A stretch of 64,000 nt of DNA from Clostridia bacterium (GTDB taxonomy: Bacteria; Bacillota; Clostridia; Oscillospirales; Feifaniaceae). The stretch spans positions 183,970-247,969 of the forward strand of contig JAFWXR010000037.1 of assembly GCA_017517965.1 (NCBI GenBank), read 5' to 3'. Of the stretch, positions 41,559 through 52,446 are shown in pieces (positions within the stretch are counted from its first letter, which is position 1; each line of letters opens with the position of its first letter). Under the pieces are notes generated by a model. The model saw only the letters and a program-made list of their open reading frames with translations, had not been told where the DNA came from and made no database searches. Position numbers and translations under genes: made by a program.

Positions 41559-44500
41559 ATGAAACTCAAAAGAATTGTGGCTATTTTACTTGCATTCTGC
41601 ATGGTATTTAGCACAATGACCTTTAACGTTTTCGCTGATGACAGCAATGTGATTGCGGTTGCAACTGCAGATGCTTTCTGTTCGGCGTTTACAAACGTTA
41701 AAGACGGTGAAACGGTTTTGCTTGATTCAGACATTGTTATGGACAGCAAAATCTCCGTTCCGGACGGTGTTACAATCGACCTGAACGGCAAAACGCTCTA
41801 CGTGAACGTTGAGAATTCCACCTTTGGTAATGTAACCGTTACAAACGGTAACATTGTTTTAGGTAAGGATGACGTTCAGGTATGTGACGGATATTTTATG
41901 GTCAATGCAGGCAAGACGCTCGTCGTAAACGACGTTAAGGTGTCATCTGCTGACGGTGGAATCAAGGGCTACTGTGTATTCCATCTCGGTATGGGTGCAA
42001 ACCTCGACCTGATTGGCTCAGAACTTGACATCCGTGACAACGAATACAGTGCAGGCTATATAGTATATGCTAATGAAAGCACTGCAACTGTTGACGTTAC
42101 GGACACTACCGTATACGGTAAGAACGTTAACGGTATCGTGCATGCAACGACGGTTATCGACAATTCTTCATTTACTGTTGAAGATGCGGTTGAACACGGT
42201 ATCAACCGTTCGGCAGTTACGATTGACGATTCTACGGTAACTATCTCAGGCGGTACGGGACGCGGTATCACCGCACAGCACGGTGACCTCGTTATCAGCG
42301 GTAACTCTGTTGTTAAAATCTCAGAAATGGGTGAAGCGACAATTGAACTTCGCGACAACAAAAATCTTTCTGTTGCCGACACGGCAACCGTAAAGGTGGA
42401 CGTTGCGGTAAACAACACTACTGCAGGCACCGTAACGGGTAACGTTACAGTTGGTGACGTTAATGCAGTAACGGTTGCAAAAGTTAACGGTGTTGAATAC
42501 AGCGATATTCAGGAAGCAATCGTGGCAGCTGCACCTGCAGGTACGGTTGAACTCGTTGACGACGTAGTTGTTGATGAGTGGGTTATGATTTCTGAGACTC
42601 TCCACATAGGCTCGGGTCAGATTATCACCATTTCAATCGACGGTCTTACAATCGACGGTAAGGGACACAGCCTTACGGTAAATGCCATTGAATCGGCAAC
42701 TAACGGCAACCGCCTTTTCTACGACGCTACGAACCTTAACGTTAAGGATCTTACAATCAACTATGCTGAAGGCGTAACCGGCGGTATCGGTCTGACTTCG
42801 GGTACAATCAGTGGTGTAACCTTTAACGGTGGTGTAGGCATACTCCCCGGTGTAGGCGATATCACAATCACGGGCTGTACCTTCAATACAACCGGTTCGG
42901 CAATCTATAACGAAACCGAAAGAGACAATCTCGTAGTTACTGGCAACCACTTTAATACGGCTGCAGGTCAGTATGCAATTTACCTCCGCGGTAACACAAC
43001 CTTTAAGGATAACACGGTTGTAAGCGGTAAGGTTAACGTAACGAATTCTGCAACGGGCGAAATTTCGGGTAACGATTTCGGTACGGAAAGATTCAAGGTT
43101 TATAACGGTGCTACGGCAACAATCGAAAACAATACGATAAATAACCTCGTATTCAACGATGCAAGCAAAGTAAATTCATTGTTTAAAGACAACGTCCTCA
43201 GTGCAGATGCAGAGACAGCAATGGCAAATGCAGGCGCTGTAAATATGACAAGTCTCAAGGGTACAGGTACAGAAACTGACCCCTACGTAATTGACAGCGT
43301 TGCCTCACTTCTTTACTTCGATACAGAGGCTAAAGCAGGCAACACGTATCAGGATAAATACGTAGTTCTCGGTGCTGATATCAACTTTGCATGGGGCGAA
43401 TGGTTCCCCGTTAACTTCTACGGTACCTTCGACGGTAAGGGACATACAATCAGCAACCTTACATACGTTCCCAACGCAAGCGGAAAGATGGGCTTCTTCC
43501 AGACAATCAAAGGTCCCGTAAGCAATCTTACGCTTGACGGTGTCAAGGGTACGGTTCCCGCTTCGGGTCAGTTCGGCGGTTTCACACGTTATCTTAACTC
43601 AAACGTTACCAACGTTCACGTTAAGAACATCACTATCGACGTAGATAAGAACGCAGACTGGCTTATAGGCGGTTTCACTGGCTATGTAAACAGCGGTGCT
43701 TGCACCGACTGCTCGGTTGAAAACTTCGTGGTTAACGCACCCGATACAGCAAGCGGTCCTTGTATCGGTGGCTTTATTGGTTCCGTCCGCACAAACACAA
43801 CCTTTACCAACTGTGACGTTAAGGGCTTCAAGGTAAATGCCAACAGCACGGGTGACCTTGGTGTCGGCGGTTTTGTTCCTCATACCCAGACAGGCTGGAA
43901 CAACGTTAAATTTGTAGACTGTGACGTAACGGGCATTAACTTTATTGTTGCAGGCAGGGCTGAAGTGGCAGGCTTTGTTACGTGGCCCGGCTCACACACA
44001 AGCGCTACAAACTGTCATACAGAAGGTATGATTGACGTAACAGGCGTAACAACAGGTGGCTATGCAGGCGGTTTCTACGGAAACCTCGGTTGGAACCACG
44101 ACCTCGGTCAGATGGGCCATTTCCTTACAGACTGTTCGGCAGACGTTGAAATTTACACGAAAAACGTTGACGCAGGTGGATTTATCGGCTCAGCTACGGT
44201 TGCAGGCACTCCCTCTGCTTCAAAGTACTTAGTATGTACAAACTGCTCTGCATCAGGCAACGTTACTGCAATTGCAGGCGGAAATGCTGATACAGGTGCT
44301 TTCGCAGGCTCAGCAAGCCGTGGTGTATACAACAACTGTACTGCTTCAGGTACCGTTAAGAACAACGGTGCAGGCTATGCAGGTCAGTTTATCGGTAACA
44401 TTGTCGACGTAACACCTACGTATGACTACCGTTATCCTGCAGGTACACGTGAATATGCACCTGACGTGACGGCGGCTATCGATTGCATGTACACGGGTGC

Positions 44501-47500
44501 TTCATCTTCACTTGAATTCATCGGTAATGCTGATGAAAATGCAACGTATTGCGATACGGCAGAAGAATTTGAAGCTGAAAAGTTTGCTTACATCGTAGCA
44601 AGCGGTTACGTTGCAACGGTTGGCAGCGCAAAGTATAAATCAATCCAGGCGGCAATTGATGCTGCACAGGACGGCGATACGGTAGTTCTTATTAACGATA
44701 TCGACATCGCAAAAGAAAAGATAAATACTCTCGGCGGTAAGTACAACACTCTCTACAAGGTAGAAGGCAAGTCAGTTACCGTTGATATGAACGGTAAGAC
44801 CATAAGCGGTACGTATAACGGCAGCTCAATGCTCGTCGGCGTATTCTCAACCGAAAACGGCGGTCACCTTACACTTACGGGTAACGGTACCGTTGACGTT
44901 ACGGCAGGAACAACCGTTTACGGACTTCTCGTAAATTACGATGCAACCTCCACTCTTACGGTTGAAAACGGTACTTACAAAGCAGATAAGGTTTCCGATT
45001 CAATTATCTATTCAGGCAAGGGTACAACACCCGGTCTCTACGATAGTACACAGAGTGGTGTTACCATTAACGGCGGTACCTTCACTCTCGGAAATATCGA
45101 CAATGAAAATGCACCCTGGATATTCAACGTAGGCGGTGCAGGCGACAGTTATGCAGTCGTTAACGGCGGTACGTTCAACTTCAACATCACACGTCAGAAG
45201 TGGATTAACGAAGTTGTAGTTCCCGAAACGCACTACATTCAGGACAATGGCGACGGCACGTGGACGGTTAAGGAAGGTGCAGTTGCTTACACAACGGAAA
45301 CAGTTCTTACAGGACCCTATCCGGTTGTTATGAACTTTGGCTATGCAACACTTGCAGAAGCATTTGCAGCAGCAGATCAGGACGAAAAGGTAACTCTTCT
45401 TGCAGATATCACTCTTGCAGAATCCGTTGCTTCAACAAAAGCAAACGTGACACTTGACCTTAACGGCAAGACTATCACGGGCGACAAGTCTGTACTCAGC
45501 GTTGAAGGCGGCGACCTCATTATCGTTGACAGCAGTGCTGAACAGACGGGTGCAGTAGTTGCAACAGGCAACTTTGCAATCGATATTTTAGATGCAAAAG
45601 TTACACTCAAGGCAGGTAACGTAAAGGCAGCTTCATACACCGTTTACCTCAACAACGCAACAAGTGAGTTCGTTATGGAAGGCGGTAAGGTTGAAGGCGA
45701 TTATGCAGTTGCTGCAGGCGCAGGTAACGCTTACATCAAGGGCGGTACGGTTTATGCAACCAATTACTACCCGATTTACGCTTGGGAAGGCGCTTCTATC
45801 GCAATTTCAGGCGGTACCTTCAGCTTCAGGCCCAATTCAGTTTACATTGCAGACGGCTACGGTGCAGAGGAAACTACGGTTGACGGTGCAACGTGGTACA
45901 AAGTAGTAGAAATACAGCCCGTTGCTTACATAGGCACGACAGGCTACTATTCAATCGCAAAGGCAATCGAAGCTGCTGTTCCGGGTGATACGATTGTCGT
46001 AAATTCACTCGAACAGAGAGGCGACGTTGTTGTTAACAAGGCTGTAACGCTTGTGGCGGCAGACGGTGCAGACGTTGTTATCAATGGTCAGCTTGCAATA
46101 AAGGCAGACGGTGTAACCGTCAAGGGCTTTACCGTTGACTGTGGCGGAACGGCTCTCCAGATCAATGCAAAAGACGTAGTTATCGAGGCTTGCGACATCA
46201 CAGGTCCTCAGGTTATGTATCAGAGCTACACCTCAGGTAAGGTAACCTTCAAGGATAGCAAGTTCACTGCAACAAGTTCTTATGCTATTCACTTTGACGG
46301 CTCTGCAGGCGGTGAAGTCGTAATCGACAACTGTGAAGTGACGGGCTGGGTAAGCTTTGCTGCATCAATCGGCAAGGTTACGATGACAGGCTCTGACTTC
46401 AACAAGGGCAACTATGCAGGTATGCGTCTCTATCAGGGAGCAGACATCGCAGATTGTACCTTCGATGAAGGCTATCTCATCGATATCGCGGCAGACAAGG
46501 CTGTAGTAAACGTTGATAATACTACCGTTGCAAACGGCTCAGTAAAAGATATGTTCGACTCAGCTGATTTCGAGGCAAACGACGTAGTTATTGACGGCAA
46601 CCTTATGGGTGCAGTTGCTTACGTTGGTACAACAGGCTACCGCACGCTTGATGAGGCTATGACGGCAGCTCAGGCAGGCGATACCGTAACTATTATGGAA
46701 GGTACTTATGCAGTACCGGCTATGAAGGCAGGTATCACGGTTGTCGGTGAAGGTGAAGTTCTTCTCGAAGGCACGCTTTCAAATACACTTGAAAACCTCA
46801 CATTGAAGAATCTTCACATCAAGGGCGGTAACGCACAGAGATGGGCTTACGCTAAGGGCGACCTCGTATTCGAAAACGTAACCTTCGAAGCAACAAGCGT
46901 TTACGCGCTCCACTTTGACGGTATATCGGAAGGTACGAACCTTCTCTATAAAGATTGTACGATTATCGGTTGGGCTGCAATGAGCGGTTCACCCGCAAGC
47001 GCAGTATTTGACGGCTGTACCTTCAAGGACAACGGCGCATACGGCGTAATCCGTACGTATTTTGATGCAGAAATCAAGAATTGTACGTTTGACGTTGACG
47101 GTGCAAATCCGGATGACGTATATCAGGACGGTATCCATGCTGTTGGTGCAACTGTTGAAGTAACAAATTCAACAAATTCTAACGGCGACATCAAGGATCT
47201 CCTCAACATCTCAGGCAAGTCTGAAATTTACGTTGACGGCACACTCGTTCTTTACCCCGTAGCAACGGTTGGTGAAGATTACTACTCATCACTTGCAGCT
47301 GCATTTGACGGTGCAGAAGACGGTGATACCGTAACACTTATCGCAGACGTTGAAACAACGGAAAGCGTTACGGTTGACGGTAAGAGCATCGTTCTCGAAC
47401 TTAACGGTAAGACGGTTACAGGTACGGACAACACGACCAAGAACTACGGTCTTATCAACGTCAACACCGGTGCACAGCTCACAGTAAATGATACTGTAGG

Positions 47501-50500
47501 CACAGGTAAAATCACACTCGTTGCAACAAACGATCGTGACTGGGGTTCATACTCTTCAGTAATTTCCAACCAGCGCGGTAAGCTTATCGTAAACGGCGGT
47601 ACAATCGAGCATCTCGGCGGTACTGATATGGCTTACGGTATAGATAACCTCACAAACGGTAAGGGCACATATGCTGAAACCGTTATCAACGGCGGTACGG
47701 TTAAGTCAACATACCGTGCAATCCGTCAGTTCTTAAACGGTACTGAAGCAGACAACATTCTTACGGTAAACGGCGGTACGATTGAAGGTGCAAACAAGTC
47801 AATCTGGATGCAGGATCCCAATAAGAATGCAAACACAGGTTCACTTACGGTAGGCGAAAATGCATCACTTAACGGTAATGTATATCTCACCGTAACGGCA
47901 GAGTCAACAGAGTGGCCTGTAGAAGTTGCAATCTCAGCAGCAGCACTCAAGGGTGAATCGACAGTTCTTACAAGCAACGTTCCCAAGGGTTATATACTCA
48001 AGGTAACAGACGGCGTATACGGCGTAGTTGAATTCCATCCCGTTGCAGTTGTTAACGGCGTTGAATTCGAAACGCTTGAAGAAGCCCGTGTTGCAGCAGC
48101 AAACGGCGAAACAATTGAAATAGTCGGCGATGCAGTTCTTGATGAACAGTTAGACTTCGGCTATTACAACTACAAGTACTCAATCGGCAAGGATGCTTCT
48201 TTGACAGCAAATACCGGCCGTGCGGTTATTTCCTACGGAAACGTGGTTGACGTTGAAGGCGATATTGCAGATGCAAAGACAGCCGATAAGACAACAACCA
48301 AAAAGTCAATGTACGTACCTAACGGCTTGTCATTTAACGGTGACGGTTACGGTGTTGAACTTAATGTAAACAACGCATACGTTTCATACGGTTCAAGTAC
48401 AAGCAAAAACTCTACTGCTACAGGTGAATTTAATTTCAATTTCACAAACAGTATTGCAGAATTTACAAACAATTTCGTTACAACCTTAACGAAAGCAGGC
48501 TACAGCCTTACACCTACGTTTAATATCAACGTTAAGGACGGCGTGCTGACAACGGCAAGCCATATGGAACTCTGGCATGCAGGCACAAATATGACGGTTG
48601 ATAATTCAAACGTAACAATCGGCGGTTCATTTGCAAACGGCGGTACACTTACTCTTACAAACGGCGCTGTGATGAAGGTAAACAATCCGATTATGAGTTC
48701 ACACGGCGGCAACACCGGTACAATTAACATTGACGGTGCGACACTCGATTTAACAGGCGGTAACGAGGCTTGGGTAAGTGAAGGTGCAATCAATCTTACT
48801 GCTGATGCTAAACTGATACTTGATATGTTCAGCAGCACAGGCACAATCACGATTGATGCTTCTGATTTCACAGGCAACACAGTAACTGTTATTGACGGTA
48901 CGGCAAAGAGCGGTCTTACAGCAGCCTCAATTACACTTATCAATGGCAAAGGTGTAGAACTTGTTGTTGAAGACGGCGACGTAATACTCAAGGATGTGCC
49001 GATAGAGGCAGTAGCAACGGCAGACGGTGTAGAATACGAAACACTCGCAGAAGCAGTAGCAGCAGGCGGTGAAGTAGTTCTTCTTAAGGACGTAGTTCTC
49101 GACGAAACAATCGTTGTTGCAGCAGAAAAGGAAGTTGTTCTTGACCTTAACGGCAAGACAATCGACGTCGGCTATAATGCAGGAAGCACGACAAACCACC
49201 TCTATGCATTTGAAAACTACGGCAAGCTTACAATCAAGGACGGCGTTGGAACAGGTGCAATCAATGCACGTGGTAACTACAACTACGGCGAAATGATTAT
49301 CGACGGCGGTACAATCAATGCGATTGACGGCAACGGCGGTATGGCTGTATATGTAAAAGCAGGCAAGGCTACCTTTAACGACGGTAAGATTGCAACAACA
49401 TACGAAGACGATAACCTCGTTGCAAATGGTGGTTTCGATGCAACAACCGTACAGGTTGAAGCAGGCGCTACCTTCGAAATGAACGGCGGTGTTATTGAAA
49501 CCGTATGTGATTTCACACCGGCAGTAAACAACCACGGTACGACAACGATAAACAACGGTGAAGTAAAGTCCGTTCACACAACGGTTATAAACTATGGTGA
49601 CTTAACTGTTGCAGGCGGTACGTTGACAAACAACGGTATTGAAGGTATAACGTCACACGTTATATGGGCGGCAGACGGTACTACGACAATTACCGACGGT
49701 ACACTTAACGGTAAGGATAACTACAACGGCTTTAACGTAGATACAGCAGCAGATGCAGTTGTAAACGTAAGCGGTGGTACGTTCCTCAAAGCTCATTCAG
49801 GTTCATTCTACGGCGAAGGCACGATAACCGTAACAGGCGGTACGTACTTCGACAATATTGACGAAGCATACGTTGCAGACGGCTACAAGGCAATCGCTGA
49901 TTTCAATGATATGTACGTAGTAGGCGTAGCACCCACAGCAACGGTTAATAACCTCGGTGCAGTTACGGTATCCGCAGGTGATTATACTGTATTCGGTGGC
50001 GGTGATAACACCGTTGATATGCCTTTGAGCTTCGTAATGCAGTTTATTGCAGACCAGAGCGCAGCAGAAGGTGCAGCAAGCCCGTATGCAGACTGGTATG
50101 CAGACTTCGTAATCACGGTATCAGGCCTTGAAAACGGCACATTTGATGCATCAGGATGCTATCTTGCAGGTCACTACGGCAGCTTCGGCTGGTGGAAGAT
50201 TCCGCTTGACGGCATGACGGTAGAAGATGCAGTAAGATACCCCGTAATGCTCAGTGTAGCAGGCGCTGCACAGCAGTATGAATACATCTGCTCAGGCGTT
50301 GCAGACTTCAAGTGCGCAATGTACCTCACACCCGAAGTTCTTGCGGAAAATCCGAATCTTGAAGTAAATCTTGAACTCTGCGTAATCGACAGTTCAAAGG
50401 GTTCCGACGAAGCAAAGCTTGCAGTTGTTGAAGACAGAGTATACAAGGCATCAGAGTACACCTATACTGCAAACGACTTTATGCTCAAGGCAGACTATTC

Positions 50501-51596
50501 TGCAGTAGAAGAAGCTCTTGCTAATGTACCTGCAGACCTTACAATCTACACGGATACATCATCTGCAGTAGTACAGGCAGCAATTGATGCGGTAATATAC
50601 GGTCTTGGCAAGGATGAACAGGCAACGGTTGACGCTTATGCGGCAGCAATCAATCAGGCAGTTGAAAACCTTGTACTCAAGGTAGCAGTTGAACTTTCAG
50701 AAGACCTTATCGACTGGACACTCAGAGGTTCACACGTTGTGGCAGATGGCAAGCTTATCTTTACGGCTTACGCAGCAGGTCATGATACACCTTCAATCAA
50801 GGGACGTTTCGGCGGTCTCCCCGAAGGTGCAACGGTTGCACTTGCAGGCACGTCGGATTACGTAACTCTTGACGGCAATATGGTAACTGTAATCAACCCC
50901 GGTCTCGGTAAGCTTGAAGTTCCCATGGTTATCACGTCGGCAGACGGTCTTACAACGGAATTTATGCTTGTTGGTGACTTCGGCAACGCAGTAAGATACA
51001 CTACAGACGCATGGGTATACCAGTATGGCAACGATATCAGAACGATATCAAGTAACCGTACAATCTACCTCCTCTTTGATATCACGGATCTCGAAGGTGG
51101 CGGATACGTTGAAGTAACTGACGTATCAAGAAACCTCCTCGGCAGATACACGGTACTCAACGATGCAGCGGTAAGATTCTATGATCCAGTATACGATATC
51201 GGTACTGTAACCGTAACCGTTAAGGATGCGGCAGGCGAAGTAGTAAACGTATATAACGTAGAAGTTATCTTCACGGATGACCAGATTGAAGGCAACGACA
51301 ACTGGGAATACGAAGTATACTCACCTGTATTCTCAACAGAGAGAGCAACCTACACGGTAGAAGGCGATAACATTATAATCACGGCAAATGCAGGCGTATC
51401 CAACGTATACGTAAGCTTTGGTAAATACTATGCTGAATCTGTAAGCGCAAGCGTAAATAACGCTATGGTTAAGAAGATGGCAGCAAGAAGCTGGAGAATA
51501 ATGGCATCGACAGAGCCCGTAGAATTTGACGTATTCTTTGATGCGTCAGAATATGGCGGAGAAGTAGTAACAAGACACGTTACAGTAAACTTCTAA
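41559..51596 (+). CDS. Giant secreted parallel beta-helix protein (putative adhesin)
   Basis: A 3,345-residue protein. Residues 1-29 are a signal peptide (MKLKRIVAILLAFCMVFSTM, cleavage near VFA-DD). The body is built of parallel beta-helix (pectin-lyase-like) repeats with motifs such as LNGKTI, INGGTF and VTGGTY. At least eight internal modules start with a V-A-x-V-G-x-x-x-Y-x-S-L-x-x-A-x-x-A-x-x-G-D-T-V-type header, near residues 306, 1018, 1254, 1454, 1685, 1900, 2161 and 2483. A GLUG-like segment lies at about 566-1000, and a FIVAR-like helical region at about 2978-3040. A C-terminal beta domain follows. No LPxTG, SLH or choline-binding anchor was seen. ATG 41559 has AAGGAGG upstream. Host-surface or carbohydrate adhesion is inferred. 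The end is marked by a terminator. Confidence 0.85.
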   Translation: MKLKRIVAILLAFCMVFSTMTFNVFADDSNVIAVATADAFCSAFTNVKDGETVLLDSDIVMDSKISVPDGVTIDLNGKTLYVNVENSTFGNVTVTNGNIVLGKDDVQVCDGYFMVNAGKTLVVNDVKVSSADGGIKGYCVFHLGMGANLDLIGSELDIRDNEYSAGYIVYANESTATVDVTDTTVYGKNVNGIVHATTVIDNSSFTVEDAVEHGINRSAVTIDDSTVTISGGTGRGITAQHGDLVISGNSVVKISEMGEATIELRDNKNLSVADTATVKVDVAVNNTTAGTVTGNVTVGDVNAVTVAKVNGVEYSDIQEAIVAAAPAGTVELVDDVVVDEWVMISETLHIGSGQIITISIDGLTIDGKGHSLTVNAIESATNGNRLFYDATNLNVKDLTINYAEGVTGGIGLTSGTISGVTFNGGVGILPGVGDITITGCTFNTTGSAIYNETERDNLVVTGNHFNTAAGQYAIYLRGNTTFKDNTVVSGKVNVTNSATGEISGNDFGTERFKVYNGATATIENNTINNLVFNDASKVNSLFKDNVLSADAETAMANAGAVNMTSLKGTGTETDPYVIDSVASLLYFDTEAKAGNTYQDKYVVLGADINFAWGEWFPVNFYGTFDGKGHTISNLTYVPNASGKMGFFQTIKGPVSNLTLDGVKGTVPASGQFGGFTRYLNSNVTNVHVKNITIDVDKNADWLIGGFTGYVNSGACTDCSVENFVVNAPDTASGPCIGGFIGSVRTNTTFTNCDVKGFKVNANSTGDLGVGGFVPHTQTGWNNVKFVDCDVTGINFIVAGRAEVAGFVTWPGSHTSATNCHTEGMIDVTGVTTGGYAGGFYGNLGWNHDLGQMGHFLTDCSADVEIYTKNVDAGGFIGSATVAGTPSASKYLVCTNCSASGNVTAIAGGNADTGAFAGSASRGVYNNCTASGTVKNNGAGYAGQFIGNIVDVTPTYDYRYPAGTREYAPDVTAAIDCMYTGASSSLEFIGNADENATYCDTAEEFEAEKFAYIVASGYVATVGSAKYKSIQAAIDAAQDGDTVVLINDIDIAKEKINTLGGKYNTLYKVEGKSVTVDMNGKTISGTYNGSSMLVGVFSTENGGHLTLTGNGTVDVTAGTTVYGLLVNYDATSTLTVENGTYKADKVSDSIIYSGKGTTPGLYDSTQSGVTINGGTFTLGNIDNENAPWIFNVGGAGDSYAVVNGGTFNFNITRQKWINEVVVPETHYIQDNGDGTWTVKEGAVAYTTETVLTGPYPVVMNFGYATLAEAFAAADQDEKVTLLADITLAESVASTKANVTLDLNGKTITGDKSVLSVEGGDLIIVDSSAEQTGAVVATGNFAIDILDAKVTLKAGNVKAASYTVYLNNATSEFVMEGGKVEGDYAVAAGAGNAYIKGGTVYATNYYPIYAWEGASIAISGGTFSFRPNSVYIADGYGAEETTVDGATWYKVVEIQPVAYIGTTGYYSIAKAIEAAVPGDTIVVNSLEQRGDVVVNKAVTLVAADGADVVINGQLAIKADGVTVKGFTVDCGGTALQINAKDVVIEACDITGPQVMYQSYTSGKVTFKDSKFTATSSYAIHFDGSAGGEVVIDNCEVTGWVSFAASIGKVTMTGSDFNKGNYAGMRLYQGADIADCTFDEGYLIDIAADKAVVNVDNTTVANGSVKDMFDSADFEANDVVIDGNLMGAVAYVGTTGYRTLDEAMTAAQAGDTVTIMEGTYAVPAMKAGITVVGEGEVLLEGTLSNTLENLTLKNLHIKGGNAQRWAYAKGDLVFENVTFEATSVYALHFDGISEGTNLLYKDCTIIGWAAMSGSPASAVFDGCTFKDNGAYGVIRTYFDAEIKNCTFDVDGANPDDVYQDGIHAVGATVEVTNSTNSNGDIKDLLNISGKSEIYVDGTLVLYPVATVGEDYYSSLAAAFDGAEDGDTVTLIADVETTESVTVDGKSIVLELNGKTVTGTDNTTKNYGLINVNTGAQLTVNDTVGTGKITLVATNDRDWGSYSSVISNQRGKLIVNGGTIEHLGGTDMAYGIDNLTNGKGTYAETVINGGTVKSTYRAIRQFLNGTEADNILTVNGGTIEGANKSIWMQDPNKNANTGSLTVGENASLNGNVYLTVTAESTEWPVEVAISAAALKGESTVLTSNVPKGYILKVTDGVYGVVEFHPVAVVNGVEFETLEEARVAAANGETIEIVGDAVLDEQLDFGYYNYKYSIGKDASLTANTGRAVISYGNVVDVEGDIADAKTADKTTTKKSMYVPNGLSFNGDGYGVELNVNNAYVSYGSSTSKNSTATGEFNFNFTNSIAEFTNNFVTTLTKAGYSLTPTFNINVKDGVLTTASHMELWHAGTNMTVDNSNVTIGGSFANGGTLTLTNGAVMKVNNPIMSSHGGNTGTINIDGATLDLTGGNEAWVSEGAINLTADAKLILDMFSSTGTITIDASDFTGNTVTVIDGTAKSGLTAASITLINGKGVELVVEDGDVILKDVPIEAVATADGVEYETLAEAVAAGGEVVLLKDVVLDETIVVAAEKEVVLDLNGKTIDVGYNAGSTTNHLYAFENYGKLTIKDGVGTGAINARGNYNYGEMIIDGGTINAIDGNGGMAVYVKAGKATFNDGKIATTYEDDNLVANGGFDATTVQVEAGATFEMNGGVIETVCDFTPAVNNHGTTTINNGEVKSVHTTVINYGDLTVAGGTLTNNGIEGITSHVIWAADGTTTITDGTLNGKDNYNGFNVDTAADAVVNVSGGTFLKAHSGSFYGEGTITVTGGTYFDNIDEAYVADGYKAIADFNDMYVVGVAPTATVNNLGAVTVSAGDYTVFGGGDNTVDMPLSFVMQFIADQSAAEGAASPYADWYADFVITVSGLENGTFDASGCYLAGHYGSFGWWKIPLDGMTVEDAVRYPVMLSVAGAAQQYEYICSGVADFKCAMYLTPEVLAENPNLEVNLELCVIDSSKGSDEAKLAVVEDRVYKASEYTYTANDFMLKADYSAVEEALANVPADLTIYTDTSSAVVQAAIDAVIYGLGKDEQATVDAYAAAINQAVENLVLKVAVELSEDLIDWTLRGSHVVADGKLIFTAYAAGHDTPSIKGRFGGLPEGATVALAGTSDYVTLDGNMVTVINPGLGKLEVPMVITSADGLTTEFMLVGDFGNAVRYTTDAWVYQYGNDIRTISSNRTIYLLFDITDLEGGGYVEVTDVSRNLLGRYTVLNDAAVRFYDPVYDIGTVTVTVKDAAGEVVNVYNVEVIFTDDQIEGNDNWEYEVYSPVFSTERATYTVEGDNIIITANAGVSNVYVSFGKYYAESVSASVNNAMVKKMAARSWRIMASTEPVEFDVFFDASEYGGEVVTRHVTVNF

Positions 51597-51607
51597 ACTT
51601 AAATAAA

Positions 51608-51637
51608 AGAGATACTCGAAAGAGTATCTCTTTTTTT
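51608..51637 (+). terminator. Rho-independent terminator of the giant gene
   Basis: AGAGATACTC-gaaa-GAGTATCTCT followed by TTTTTT. Confidence 0.9.
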
Positions 51638-51699
51638 GTAAAAATATACCCTAAGCGACAGCACCGAAAAAAATCTGTGCAATAAAAACAGGTATAATA

Positions 51700-51729
51700 T
51701 TGACGGATTGTGTAAGAAAATGATATAAT
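51700..51729 (+). promoter_or_regulatory. Promoter of the purine operon
   Basis: TTGACG, an 18-bp spacer and TATAAT. Transcription should start near 51736, just before the ZTP riboswitch. Confidence 0.75.
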
Positions 51730-51751
51730 ACTACATATTAAATAACAGATT

Positions 51752-51856
51752 TTTGGCAACTGACGGATGAGTGGGTTAACCATGGGGGAGCTGAAAATTA
51801 TAATTGTCGACCGTCTGGGCAGGCCTGTAAATGATAGGACAGGAATGCCCTTTTTT
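51752..51856 (+). promoter_or_regulatory. ZTP (pfl) riboswitch with overlapping terminator
   Basis: The aptamer hallmarks are AACTGACGG with GTGGGTTAACCATGGGGGAGC in the first domain and GACCGTCTGGGCA in the second, the conserved ZTP signature. A terminator overlaps the second domain: GGGCAGGCCTGT pairs with ACAGGAATGCCC (51817-51850), followed by TTTTTT. Binding of ZTP/ZMP, which accumulates when 10-formyl-THF is short, should block terminator formation and turn on the purine operon. Consistent with purE and the AICAR formyltransferase downstream. Confidence 0.9.
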
Positions 51857-51932
51857 AATTTGCAATTTCGGTTGTGAGGGGACGGCGTTCTGCAATAAAA
51901 AAGAAACTTGTCATCAAGAAAGGATAAAAATT

Positions 51933-52427
51933 ATGAAAAAAGTAGCGGTAATTATGGGAAGTGACAGCGATCTTCCGGTTGTTGAAAAGGCAATTGATAC
52001 TCTTAAAGAGTACGGTGTACCCACTGAAGTGCACGTGTATTCGGCGCACAGAACGCCCGTTCAGGCAAAGGAATTTGCTGCAAATGCGAGAAATAACGGA
52101 TTTGGCGTTATCATTGCGGCGGCAGGTAAGGCGGCACATCTTGCAGGCGCAATGGCTGCGGGAAGCACATTGCCCGTTATAGGAATTCCCGTAAAGTCGT
52201 CAACGCTTGACGGTCTTGATGCACTTCTTGCAACTGTTCAGATGCCTTCGGGTATGCCTGTTGCAACGGTTGCTATTGACGGTGCGGCAAATGCGGCACT
52301 TCTTGCAATTCAGATTCTGGCGGTAACGGATGAAGGTCTTGCAGAAAAACTTGATAAGGCAAGAAAAGCAGGTGCAGACAAAGTGCTTGCAAAGGATAAA
52401 GAAATTTCAGCAAAGTATTCTATATAA
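51933..52427 (+). CDS. purE: N5-carboxyaminoimidazole ribonucleotide mutase
   Basis: A 164-residue class I Pur[24 protein letters not shown] (active-site His) and [17 protein letters not shown] are visible. It moves the carboxylate of N5-CAIR to make CAIR. The glycine-rich loop reads AGKAAHLAG rather than the usual AGGAAHLPG, a mild variation. First gene of the purine operon; ATG 51933 follows AAGAAAGGAT. No purK or purC is in this window. Confidence 0.92.
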   Translation: MKKVAVIMGSDSDLPVVEKAIDTLKEYGVPTEVHVYSAHRTPVQAKEFAANARNNGFGVIIAAAGKAAHLAGAMAAGSTLPVIGIPVKSSTLDGLDALLATVQMPSGMPVATVAIDGAANAALLAIQILAVTDEGLAEKLDKARKAGADKVLAKDKEISAKYSI

Positions 52428-52446
52428 GCTTCAGGGGAGAGATTTT

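Noticed and set aside
41559..51596. Long minus-strand and alternative-frame open reading frames inside the giant gene
   Set aside because: They lack ribosome-binding sites and are shadows of the repetitive, periodic codon pattern of the plus-strand gene.
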